19,138 bases of DNA from JAZDCJ01 sp036311985 (GTDB taxonomy: Bacteria; Actinomycetota; Actinomycetes; Actinomycetales; Micrococcaceae), in the NCBI RefSeq assembly GCF_036311985.1, contig NZ_JAZDCJ010000026.1; one strand, 5' to 3'. Positions 1-6,445 of the stretch are shown piece by piece; the stretch's first letter is position 1, and each line of letters starts with the position of its first letter. Made by a program: the position numbers and the translations under genes. The notes beneath the pieces were generated by a model. It saw only the letters and a program-made list of their open reading frames with translations, searched no databases and was not told where the DNA came from.

Positions 1-39
1 GGAAGAAAACGGGGGGGGACCCCCTTGGGCTCCCCCCCC
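1..39 (-). terminator. Intrinsic terminator of paaZ
   Basis: Read on the minus strand, this 3' end has a run of eight G (39-32), then an inner part in which an A:T pair and CCC/GGG can also pair, then eight C (18-11), followed directly by GTTTTCTTCC. A GC-only stem followed by a U-rich tract is the classic rho-independent layout. It begins 38 bases past the paaZ stop codon. Homopolymers of this length are prone to sequencing error, so the exact stem length is uncertain. Confidence 0.65.
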
Positions 40-77
40 GCCGTCGTTCCCGGGCCCTTCCGGGCCGGCCTTCCGGG

Positions 78-2213
78 CTACTTCGCCCAGTCCGCGTAGG
101 TCGTGTCTTCCTTCTCGACGAGCGTGAGCACGTCGTAGGTGGCCACGATCTCGCCGTCCTGGTTGTTGATGACGGCGTCCCAGCGGACCTCGCCGTACTC
201 GTCGGTGACGCGCGGGGTGATCTGCTTGGCCGTCAGGGTGACGCGGATGGAGTCCCCGGCCGGGACCGGGGTGATGAAGCGCAGGTTCTCGAGCCCGTAG
301 TTCGCCAGCACGGGTCCCGGCGCCGGCTCGACGAAGAGCCCCGCGGCCCAGGAGACGAGCAGGTAGCCGTGGGCGACGATGCCCGGGAAGAACGGGTTCG
401 CCTCGGCCGCGGCATCGTCTGTGTGCGCGTAGAAAGTGTCGCCGGTCTCCTGTGCGAAAGCCGTGATGTCCTCGAGCGTCACCTCGCGCAGGCCCGACGC
501 GAAGGCGTCGCCGATCCGCAGCTCGGCGAGGGACTTGCGGAACGGGTGGGTGTTCGAGGCCTCGGCGCCGAACTCCTCCGCCCCGGCCACGATGCGGTCG
601 GCGCCGGCGTGCCACACGCCCGTGAGCGCGGTGAGCATGTTGGGCGAACCCTGCACGGCGGTGCGCTGCATGTGGTGCTTGACGGAGCGGATGCCGCCGA
701 GCTCCTCGCCACCGCCGGCGCGTCCCGGGCCGCCGTGGACCAGGTGCGGCACCGGGGAGCCGTGGCCCGTGGAGGAGCGGGCGGTCTCGCGGTTGAGCAC
801 GTGGACGCGGCCGTGGTGGCCGGCGATCCCGACCGTCAGGGCGCGCGCGGCCTCCGGGTCGTTCGTGCAGACGGTCGCCACGAGGGAACCCGCGCCCTTG
901 GCCGCGAGCCGGACGGCGTCGTCCAGGTCGGCGTAGCCGATCACGGAGGTCACCGGGCCGAAGGCCTCGCGGCTGTGCACGGACTCGTTCTCGACGTCGT
1001 CCCAGGTCAGGACCAGCGGAGACATAAACGCGCCAGCGTCGACGACCTCTTCCGCTCCGGCGGCCGTGCGGACCACGGGGGCGTCGAGCGTGCCGTAGGC
1101 GAGCTCGCCGCCGGCCGCGAGCATCGCCTCGACGGCGCCGCGCACGTCGCGCAACTGCTCGAGCGAGGCCAGCGCGCCCATCGTGACGCCCTCGGCCCGC
1201 GGATCGCCGACGACGACGCGCTGACTGATGCGCGCGCCGATCGCGTCGACGACGGCCTGCTCGAGTCCCGCGGGGACGATCGTGCGGCGGATGGCGGTGC
1301 ACTTCTGGCCGGCCTTGACCGTCATCTCGGTGACGACCGACTTGATGAAGGCGTCGAACTCCGGCGTGCCCTCGACGGCGTCCGGGCCGAGGATCGCCGC
1401 GTTGAGCGAGTCCGTCTCGGCGGTGAAGCGGACGCCGCCGTCGATGACGTTGGGGTGGGACTTGAGCGAATTCGCCGTCGAGGCCGAACCGGTGAAGGAG
1501 AGCAGGTCGCGGTAGTCGAGCACGTCCAGCAGCGTGCGGGCGGAGCCGGAGATGAGCTGCAGCGATCCGGCCGGCAGCAGGCCGGATTCGACCATGAGCC
1601 GCACGACGGCCTCGGTCAGGTAGCCCGTCGGGGTCGCGGGCTTGACGATCGTCGGCACGCCCGCGACGAAGGCCGGGGCGAACTTCTCCAGCATGCCCCA
1701 GACGGGGAAGTTGAAGGCGTTGATCTGCGCCGCGACGCCGGGGATGCGGGTGTAGATGTGCCCGCCGAGGAACGACCCGTCGCGGGAGAGCGGCTCCGCG
1801 GCGCCGTCGACGATGACGTTCGAGTTGGGCAGCTCGCGGCGGCCCTTGGAGGAGAAGGTGAACAGCACGCCGATGCCGCCGTCGACGTCGATCATCGAGT
1901 CGATCTTGGTGGCGCCGGTCTTGTAGGAGATCTCGTAGAGCTCCTCGCGGCGGCCGTTGAGGTACTGGGCGAGCTCCTTGAGGCGCAGGGCGCGCTCGTG
2001 CAGGGTGAGGGCCCCGAGCTCGCGCTGGCCGACCGTGCGCGCGTGGTGGACCATGGCGCCGAGGTCGAGTCCGTCGGCGCTCACGGCGGCGAGCCGTTCG
2101 CCGGTGTTGGCGTCCAGCACCAGCGCGGCGCCGTCGCCGCTGGCGGGGGTCCACCACGCGTCCTGGACGTAGCTGGGGACAAGTGCTGCGGGCTGCTCGG
2201 TCTGGGTGGTCAT
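78..2213 (-). CDS. paaZ: Bifunctional oxepin-CoA hydrolase / 3-oxo-5,6-dehydrosuberyl-CoA semialdehyde dehydrogenase (PaaZ)
   Basis: This 711-residue cytosolic enzyme opens the oxepin-CoA ring of the aerobic phenylacetate pathway and oxidises the resulting aldehyde with NADP+. Residues about 1-530 form an aldehyde dehydrogenase domain: the general-base Glu is E266 in FTAETDSLNA and the nucleophile is C305 in KAGQKCTAIRR. Residues about 560-711 form a MaoC-like hydratase domain with the D-x4-H pair D592/H597 in TGDTFYAHTD and the motif FFPGIVAHGYLL. The order and length match the E. coli PaaZ family (about 680 aa), so both halves look active. The ATG start has AGGAGG 11 bases upstream, and an operator-like palindrome (2230-2247) abuts that site. 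No other paa gene is adjacent; the lower-pathway genes lie 12 kb away at 14365-17294 behind a matching operator. The close relative PaaN is a less likely name because the hydratase half is complete. Confidence 0.95.
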   Translation of the reverse strand: MTTQTEQPAALVPSYVQDAWWTPASGDGAALVLDANTGERLAAVSADGLDLGAMVHHARTVGQRELGALTLHERALRLKELAQYLNGRREELYEISYKTGATKIDSMIDVDGGIGVLFTFSSKGRRELPNSNVIVDGAAEPLSRDGSFLGGHIYTRIPGVAAQINAFNFPVWGMLEKFAPAFVAGVPTIVKPATPTGYLTEAVVRLMVESGLLPAGSLQLISGSARTLLDVLDYRDLLSFTGSASTANSLKSHPNVIDGGVRFTAETDSLNAAILGPDAVEGTPEFDAFIKSVVTEMTVKAGQKCTAIRRTIVPAGLEQAVVDAIGARISQRVVVGDPRAEGVTMGALASLEQLRDVRGAVEAMLAAGGELAYGTLDAPVVRTAAGAEEVVDAGAFMSPLVLTWDDVENESVHSREAFGPVTSVIGYADLDDAVRLAAKGAGSLVATVCTNDPEAARALTVGIAGHHGRVHVLNRETARSSTGHGSPVPHLVHGGPGRAGGGEELGGIRSVKHHMQRTAVQGSPNMLTALTGVWHAGADRIVAGAEEFGAEASNTHPFRKSLAELRIGDAFASGLREVTLEDITAFAQETGDTFYAHTDDAAAEANPFFPGIVAHGYLLVSWAAGLFVEPAPGPVLANYGLENLRFITPVPAGDSIRVTLTAKQITPRVTDEYGEVRWDAVINNQDGEIVATYDVLTLVEKEDTTYADWAK

Positions 2214-2229
2214 CGTCGACGCGTCCTCC

Positions 2230-2247
2230 TGAACGATCGGTCAGTAA
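2230..2247. promoter_or_regulatory. Putative PaaR-type (TetR) operator at paaZ
   Basis: TGAACGATCGGTCAGTAA contains the near-palindrome TGA-n-CGATCG-n-TCA. It directly abuts the paaZ ribosome binding site. The reverse complement matches 16 of 18 bases of the site at 17364-17381 before the thiolase gene. It resembles the palindromic PaaR sites described in corynebacteria (recalled, not searched). A bound repressor here would block paaZ transcription or its start. No tetR gene lies in the window. Confidence 0.6.
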
Positions 2248-2370
2248 TCCCGCACAACACTAGCAGGCGCACGCCCGGGCGGACAGCCCCCCCGGGCACT
2301 CATTGACCAATCCCAATCGCTCGTGGTTCACTGGGACGACACCCGTTGGACCCGAACAGAGGAGGACACG

Positions 2371-2451
2371 ATGAGCGTCTTTGCCGTGCACCACGCCCGC
2401 ACCGTCCTTCCCCTCACCCGGAGTTCAACCACCCATGAAGATCCCCGCTGA
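2371..2451 (+). CDS. Candidate 26-codon upstream ORF before the RIO kinase gene
   Basis: An ATG at 2371 follows GAGGAGG-like purines (GGAGG at 2361-2365) with five-base spacing, the best ribosome site in this intergenic region. It opens a 26-residue reading frame starting MSVFAVHHAR and ending at TGA 2449-2451. The stop lies 17 bases inside the kinase gene, whose ATG is at 2435 in another frame. This is the layout of a leader peptide coupled to translation of the next gene. I recognise no domain. It could also be a chance ORF, or a sign that the kinase N-terminus is frameshifted. Confidence 0.4.
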   Translation: MSVFAVHHARTVLPLTRSSTTHEDPR

Positions 2452-3367
2452 CTTCCAGCACCCCGATTCCTTCGAATCCACCCTCCGCACCACCGACAGG
2501 ACCGCGGACGACGACGGGGCCGCGCCCCGGCATCGTACCCGCCCGCCCCGGCCCGACCGGAGCGCCGAATGGAACGTCCTCGACGACGCCCTGGGCCCCG
2601 ACCAGCGCTGGTCCACCTGGCCCGGACTCGAGAAGCTCATGCGCGGCCCCGCGCCCTACCCGGAGTTCGTCCTCGAGGACGCCGCCGCGATCGACACCGA
2701 GCTCGGCGTCCTGAAGACCGGCAAGGAGGCGGACGTGTTCCTGATCGAGCGCGCCACCGCCGAACGCCGCGCCATCCTGGCCGCCAAGCGCTACCGGACC
2801 CCGGAACAGCGGCTCTTCCACCGCTCCTCCGCCTACAACGAGGGCCGCTCGGTCAGGCGCTCCCGCGACGCGCGCGCCCTGAAGACCGGCAGCAGCTACG
2901 GCCGCCTCGTGGAGGCCGGGCGCTGGGCCTCCTCCGAGTGGAACTACCTGCGGATGGCGTTCGAGGCCGGCGCGCCCGTGCCCTATCCCGTGCAGATCTG
3001 CGGCACCGAGATCCTCATGGAGTTCATCGAGGATCCGGAGGTCCCGGGGGCAGCGGCCCCGCGCCTGCAGCAGACCACCCCGGACGCCGCCCGTCTGGCC
3101 GGGTACTGGGAGCAGCTGCTCGAGGCCATGCGCGCGTTCGCGCGGCTCGGGTTCGCCCACGGCGACCTCTCCCCCTACAACGTCCTGGCCGCCGGCGACC
3201 GGCTCGTGGTGATCGACCTGCCGCAGTTCGTGGACCTGGCCGGGAACACGCAGGGCATGGAGCTGCTCGCCCGGGACTGCCGCACGATGTGCGGCTGGTT
3301 CGCCGCGCGCGGACTGGAGCACGATCCCGAGGAGCTGTTCGGCGAGCTCGTCGCCTCCGCCTGGTAG
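2435..3367 (+). CDS. RIO-type atypical serine protein kinase
   Basis: With the ATG at 2435 the product is 310 residues. The first 70 residues are polar and probably disordered. The RIO fold follows: a glycine-poor nucleotide loop LKTGKEADVFL (93-103), the ATP-binding lysine in AAKRYR (K119), the catalytic loop HGDLSPYN (D244, N249) and the metal-binding VVIDLPQFVD (D261). These are the RIO family signatures in place of the usual kinase HRD and DFG motifs. RIO kinases act in ribosome maturation in archaea and eukaryotes; the bacterial role is not settled, so function here is inferred only as a protein kinase/ATPase. The ATG is preceded by GGAG at 2420-2423 with a spacing of 11 bases; an in-frame TTG at 2381 would add 18 residues. 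A small upstream ORF overlaps the start. It is transcribed away from paaZ and converges with the MarR gene. Confidence 0.88.
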   Translation: MKIPADFQHPDSFESTLRTTDRTADDDGAAPRHRTRPPRPDRSAEWNVLDDALGPDQRWSTWPGLEKLMRGPAPYPEFVLEDAAAIDTELGVLKTGKEADVFLIERATAERRAILAAKRYRTPEQRLFHRSSAYNEGRSVRRSRDARALKTGSSYGRLVEAGRWASSEWNYLRMAFEAGAPVPYPVQICGTEILMEFIEDPEVPGAAAPRLQQTTPDAARLAGYWEQLLEAMRAFARLGFAHGDLSPYNVLAAGDRLVVIDLPQFVDLAGNTQGMELLARDCRTMCGWFAARGLEHDPEELFGELVASAW

Positions 3368-3390
3368 CCGGCTGCGGGCGCGGCACTCCT

Positions 3391-3412
3391 CGCCGGCACG
3401 GCCTGCCCGGCG
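3391..3412. terminator. Possible bidirectional hairpin between convergent genes
   Basis: CGCCGG (3391-3396) and CCGGCG (3407-3412) can form a six-base stem with a ten-base loop in the 52-bp gap between the RIO kinase and MarR stop codons. There is no T-tract, so termination here is only a guess from position. Confidence 0.25.
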
Positions 3413-3419
3413 CTCCCGC

Positions 3420-3872
3420 CTACAGGGTGCGCCGGGCGGCCTCGGCCAAGCGGTTCATGAGCCGATGCAACGAGGCCAGCTCCTCGACGGACATGCCGAG
3501 GCGGCGCATCATCTCCACCGGAACGCGCTCGGCGTCGCGGCGCAGCGCGATTCCCGCAGCCGTGGGGACCACCGCGAGGGCGCGCCCGTCCTCGGGGCGG
3601 CGCTTGCGCTCCACGTATCCGGAGGCCTCCAACCGCTTGAGCAGCGGGGACAACGTTCCCGGATCAAGCTGGAGGCGCTCGCCCAGCTCCCTCAACGTGA
3701 GCGGGGACTCCCCCCACAGCGCGAGCATCACCAGGTATTGCGGATGCGTCAGTCCCAGCGGATCCAAAACCGGCCGATAGGCGGCCACGACGTTCCTCGA
3801 CGCCACGGACAGCGCGAAACACAACTGGCGTTCCAGCGCCAGGTCGTCCACGCGTTCCTCTTCCACCGTCAT
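3420..3872 (-). CDS. MarR-family regulator, OhrR-like
   Basis: From the ATG at 3872 the product is 150 residues, the usual MarR length. Residues 13-25 (LERQLCFALSVAS) match the N-terminal helix of OhrR proteins, in which the cysteine (C18 here) is the peroxide-sensing residue. A winged helix-turn-helix follows: LTLRELGERLQLDPGTLSPLL as recognition region and an RRPEDGRA wing. Known OhrR proteins repress an organic-hydroperoxide reductase gene and leave DNA when the Cys is oxidised. Here no ohr gene is adjacent; the divergent gene is a small unknown protein. The ATG has GGAGG four bases upstream; an in-frame GTG at 3893 would add seven residues and lacks a better site. The shared promoter region contains a perfect palindrome (3950-3964), the probable autoregulatory operator. 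Confidence 0.88.
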   Translation of the reverse strand: MTVEEERVDDLALERQLCFALSVASRNVVAAYRPVLDPLGLTHPQYLVMLALWGESPLTLRELGERLQLDPGTLSPLLKRLEASGYVERKRRPEDGRALAVVPTAAGIALRRDAERVPVEMMRRLGMSVEELASLHRLMNRLAEAARRTL

Positions 3873-3941
3873 TCCGCCTCCCGTCGAGCGCACGTTCCCA
3901 TCGTCCCATCGATTGGCCCTCCGGATGTCGTCGAGCTATTT

Positions 3942-3970
3942 ACTTTGCGCACAAATGATTTGTGTACAAT
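3942..3970. promoter_or_regulatory. Divergent promoter with palindromic operator for the OhrR-like regulator
   Basis: CACAAATGATTTGTG (3950-3964) is a perfect inverted repeat with seven-base arms around one base, in an AT-rich island between the divergent marR and small-ORF genes. On the plus strand a candidate -10 TACAAT (3965-3970) touches the palindrome, with ACTTTG (3942-3947) as a weak -35 at 17 bp. On the minus strand TTGTAC (3969-3964) could be a -35 for marR. A repressor on this site would shut both promoters. OhrR operators are known to be AT-rich palindromes with TTGT/ACAA ends, which fits. Confidence 0.6.
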
Positions 3971-3991
3971 CTATTGTTGGAGGAGCGCCTG

Positions 3992-4273
3992 ATGCGCCCC
4001 TCGAGCCGACTCTCCAGCGAGGAACCGATGACCCCCAACCCGGACACCCCCCTGCCCATCGTCACGGACACGACGGGGCTCACCCGCGGCTACCGGGTCC
4101 GCTGGCGGCTGCAGTACCTGGGCTTCTCGATCTTCGGACCGGCAGACCAGCGCATCGAGAACAGCCCCAAGGAGCGCCTGAAGCTGGAGCGGGCGCGCAA
4201 GGTCCTCCGCGCCTACGAAGAGCTCGGGCAGCCAGCGCCGGACGAGGTGGTGGAGACGGCCCGGAGGTTCTAG
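3992..4273 (+). CDS. Small protein of unknown function, divergent from marR
   Basis: This gene encodes 93 residues from the ATG at 3992 (GGAGG eight bases upstream), or 81 from the ATG at 4028 (GAGG five bases upstream). The second is attractive because a transcript from the TACAAT -10 at 3965 would start at about 3977, leaving no room for a leader before 3992. The central part RGYRVRWRLQYLGFSIFGPA is basic and aromatic. The C-terminal part, including RLKLERARKVLRAYEELG, is a charged predicted helix. There is no signal peptide or clear membrane segment and I recognise no family. Codon use matches the neighbours. Its place next to an OhrR-like regulator and palindrome suggests control by that regulator, but its function is unknown. 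Confidence 0.65.
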   Translation: MRPSSRLSSEEPMTPNPDTPLPIVTDTTGLTRGYRVRWRLQYLGFSIFGPADQRIENSPKERLKLERARKVLRAYEELGQPAPDEVVETARRF

Positions 4274-4303
4274 CCTCCGCGCGGTCGGGACGTCGCCGCC
4301 GGG

Positions 4304-6103
4304 TCACCCCTCCTCCGCGGCGTGCGGCGCGAGCTCCCAGCGCCGCAGCGGCCCGAGCCGTTCCAGGAACGCGTCGTCGTGGCTCACCACCACAAGCGCC
4401 CCGGCGTAGGCGCCCAGCGCGGAGACGAGCTGGTCCACGGAGACCGGGTCCAGGTTGTTGCAGGGCTCGTCGAGCAGGAGCAGTTGCGGCGACGGGTCCG
4501 CGAGAAGGATCCGGGCCAGGGCCACCCTGAACCGCTCCCCTCCGGAGAGCTGTCCGGACGGCTGCTCCACACGGGCGCCGCGGAAGTGGAAGCGGGCGAG
4601 CTGCTCGCGCACGGCCCCGGGCGGCGCACCGGGTGCCGCCGCGCGGACGGTGTCCAGCACGCTCGCCTCGTCGTCGAGCCCCGCCCACTCCGCGCCTGCA
4701 CCGCGCACGGCCCCGCCAGCGTCTGGGACGACGGCGTCGATCCGCTGCCGCAGGTACCCGAACGGGACGGCGGCCGCGCCGGCGAGCGCGGCCAGCAGCG
4801 TCGTCTTCCCGCTCCCGTTCCGGCCGGTCAGGGCCACCCGCTCCGGTCCGCGCAGCACCAGGCGGGCGCCGGGCGGAAGGGGAGCCCCGTCGTCGTACAC
4901 CACCGCCGACGGCAGTGGCGTCACGGCGGCGTCGAGGACGGTCCGCCCGACCGGCACCCGGGTTCCCGGCAGCTCGATCCGGATCGCGGCGTCCTCCGGC
5001 ACCGCGTCGCGAGCCTCCTGCAGCCCGCGCGCGGCGTCCGCCTCGCGGGAGCCCTGGAGGCCGCGCATCTTCCCGGCGCTCTCCTCGGCCCGCTTGCGCA
5101 GCTCGTTCGCCAGGATCTTCGGCAGCGACTCGCCGGCCTGGCGGCCCTGCCGGGCCCGCCGGGCGATCTTGGTCTCCGCCTCGATCCGCTGCCGCTTCTC
5201 GGCGGCCAGGGCCGCGGCGGCGTCGCGGACGCGGTGTTCCGCGAGGTCCCGCTCGGCCTCCCGGACCGCGAGGTAGTGGTCCCAGTCGCCGCCGTGGTGG
5301 ACGAGCCGGACGGCGCCGTGCGCGGCCGCCGGGCCGTCCGGACGGAGCTCGGCGATGGCGTCCACCCGGCGCAGGAGCTCGGCGTCGTGGCTCGAGACCA
5401 GCACGGTGCCCTTCCAGCGCTCGATCGCGGCGTAGAGGCGGTGCCGGGCCTCGCGGTCGAGGTTGTTGGTGGGCTCGTCGAGCAGGGTGATGGGCCGCCC
5501 GGCGAGCTCGAGTCCGGCGAGCGCGGCGATCATCGCCTCGCCCCCGGAGAGCGTGCCGACGGTGCGGTCCAGGAACTCCGGTCCGGTCGCGGGCAGCCCG
5601 TAGGAGGCGAGGGCGGCAACGGCCCGTTCCTCGATGTCCCAGTCGTCGCCGACGGCCTCGAGGTTCGCCTCGAAGCCCTCCTCGCGCCCGGCGAGCACGG
5701 CGTGGAGGGCGCGGCGGACGCCCTCGATGTCGGCCAGCGAGGCCACGGTGCGCTCCGTGTCGAGGGTCAGTCGCTGGGGCAGGTACGACGCCGGCGCCTG
5801 GGTCCGCGCGCGGCCGGCCGTGGGTGCCAGCTCGCCGGCGACGAGCCGCAGCAGGGTGGTCTTGCCCGTGCCGTTGGGCCCGACGATTCCGGTGCGGCCG
5901 CCGGAGAACACGGCATCGAGGTCGGTGAAGACGGGGCGGCCGTCGGGCCAGGCGAATCCGAGGCCGCTCAGGACGACCGGGGCGCCGGCGGTACGCGGCG
6001 GCGGGGCCGGGCGGTCCACCGTCCGTGCGGCGCCGTCAGCGAGCGGGTGGGGCGCGTGGGTGGCTGCATGGGGCGCGCGGGAAGGGTGGTGGTTGTGCTG
6101 CAC
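4304..6103 (-). CDS. ABC-F family ATPase (two ABC domains, no membrane part)
   Basis: From the GTG at 6103 (GAGGAG five bases upstream) the product is 599 residues. Domain 1 has Walker A GPNGTGKT (about 75-82), signature LSGGE (185-189) and Walker B LLDEPTNNLD (207-216). A charged linker at about 275-345, rich in Arg, Glu and Ala, is the coiled interdomain arm typical of ABC-F proteins. Domain 2 has GRNGSGKT (427-434), LSGGERFRVALARI (519-532) and LLLDEPCNNLD (542-552), with Cys where Thr is usual. There are no transmembrane segments. ABC-F proteins act on the ribosome, as translation factors or in antibiotic resistance by target protection; which one cannot be read here. The first 45 residues are Pro/Ala/His-rich (HNHH, HAATHAPHP) and look disordered. 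An upstream in-frame GTG at 6127 lacks a ribosome site. The gene is divergent from desA and its leader region contains strong inverted repeats. Confidence 0.9.
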   Translation of the reverse strand: MQHNHHPSRAPHAATHAPHPLADGAARTVDRPAPPPRTAGAPVVLSGLGFAWPDGRPVFTDLDAVFSGGRTGIVGPNGTGKTTLLRLVAGELAPTAGRARTQAPASYLPQRLTLDTERTVASLADIEGVRRALHAVLAGREEGFEANLEAVGDDWDIEERAVAALASYGLPATGPEFLDRTVGTLSGGEAMIAALAGLELAGRPITLLDEPTNNLDREARHRLYAAIERWKGTVLVSSHDAELLRRVDAIAELRPDGPAAAHGAVRLVHHGGDWDHYLAVREAERDLAEHRVRDAAAALAAEKRQRIEAETKIARRARQGRQAGESLPKILANELRKRAEESAGKMRGLQGSREADAARGLQEARDAVPEDAAIRIELPGTRVPVGRTVLDAAVTPLPSAVVYDDGAPLPPGARLVLRGPERVALTGRNGSGKTTLLAALAGAAAVPFGYLRQRIDAVVPDAGGAVRGAGAEWAGLDDEASVLDTVRAAAPGAPPGAVREQLARFHFRGARVEQPSGQLSGGERFRVALARILLADPSPQLLLLDEPCNNLDPVSVDQLVSALGAYAGALVVVSHDDAFLERLGPLRRWELAPHAAEEG

Positions 6104-6243
6104 GGGGTCTCCTCGGTACGGATGCACCGGAGGGCCGCCGGGCGGTGGTACCGCGGGCGGGGGCGACCGGTGCCGGTCAGTGACGGGCGTGCAACGTCTT
6201 CAACGGTTTTCCCAACCTCGGGGACAGGACACCTCCAGCGTCG

Positions 6244-6275
6244 CGCATCCGATTGGCCTTTGTCAATCGGATGCG
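6244..6275. repeat. Perfect 12-bp inverted repeat with 8-base spacer
   Basis: CGCATCCGATTG (6244-6255) is matched exactly by CAATCGGATGCG (6264-6275). No T-tract follows on either strand, so it does not look like a simple terminator. It could be a dimeric regulator site, or an RNA hairpin in the leader of the ABC-F gene about 140 bases before its start codon. On the minus strand the inner end reads TTGACA, but no matching -10 follows. Confidence 0.75.
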
Positions 6276-6283
6276 GCCATAGC

Positions 6284-6300
6284 GCGCCCGTACAGGGCGC
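6284..6300. repeat. Short GC-rich hairpin
   Basis: GCGCCC (6284-6289) and GGGCGC (6295-6300) pair around GTACA. It sits eight bases after the larger inverted repeat, so the two hairpins could stack or compete. A chance origin is possible at this GC content. Confidence 0.35.
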
Positions 6301-6380
6301 CGCAACCCCGGAACGTAAAGCGTGAAGAAGATTACATTATTTGTATTAGGGATGCCGCGCGTGCCTTTAATGTCGGCGTA

Positions 6381-6399
6381 TTAGGCAAGGCTTACTTGA
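6381..6399 (+). promoter_or_regulatory. Iron box (DtxR/IdeR/DmdR1-type operator) of the siderophore operon
   Basis: TTAGGCAAGGCTTACTTGA agrees at 14 of 19 positions with the actinobacterial iron-box consensus (TTAGGTTAGGCTAACCTAA, recalled). It keeps the TTAGG left half and the central AGGCT. It lies 47 bp before the desA ATG in the only AT-rich stretch nearby. Family knowledge predicts that Fe2+-loaded DtxR/IdeR binds it and represses desA-desB-desCD when iron is sufficient. Confidence 0.75.
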
Positions 6400-6445
6400 T
6401 GCGTCAAGAACCTCGCCGTTGCTCCCCATCCCCCAGGAGAGACGC

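Larger units (their letters stand above)
6104..6445. other. 342-bp divergent intergenic region between the ABC-F gene and desA
   Basis: The half nearest the ABC-F gene is GC-rich. The half nearest desA holds an AT-rich island at about 6317-6400. I see the 12-bp-arm inverted repeat (6244-6275), a small hairpin (6284-6300), the iron box (6381-6399) and a small palindrome CTTGA-n4-TCAAG (6395-6408). A candidate -10 TTTAAT for desA lies at 6366-6371 with TTGTAT (6341-6346) as a poor -35 at 19 bp. No coding sequence is convincing. Confidence 0.5.

Noticed and set aside
369..2306. Plus-strand open frame of 645 codons antisense to paaZ
   Set aside because: Composition is that of a shadow frame, with no motif, opposite a full-length conserved enzyme.
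3992..4273. Small divergent gene as Ohr or another peroxide reductase
   Set aside because: It is too short and lacks the two conserved cysteines of Ohr; it has no cysteine at all.
6238..6266. TTGACA on the minus strand as -35 of an ABC-F promoter
   Set aside because: The base stretch 17 bp downstream reads CGACGC, nothing like a -10.
4322..6325. Plus-strand open frame of 667 codons antisense to the ABC-F gene
   Set aside because: No recognisable domain and it reads through the intergenic hairpins; the ABC motifs on the other strand are decisive.
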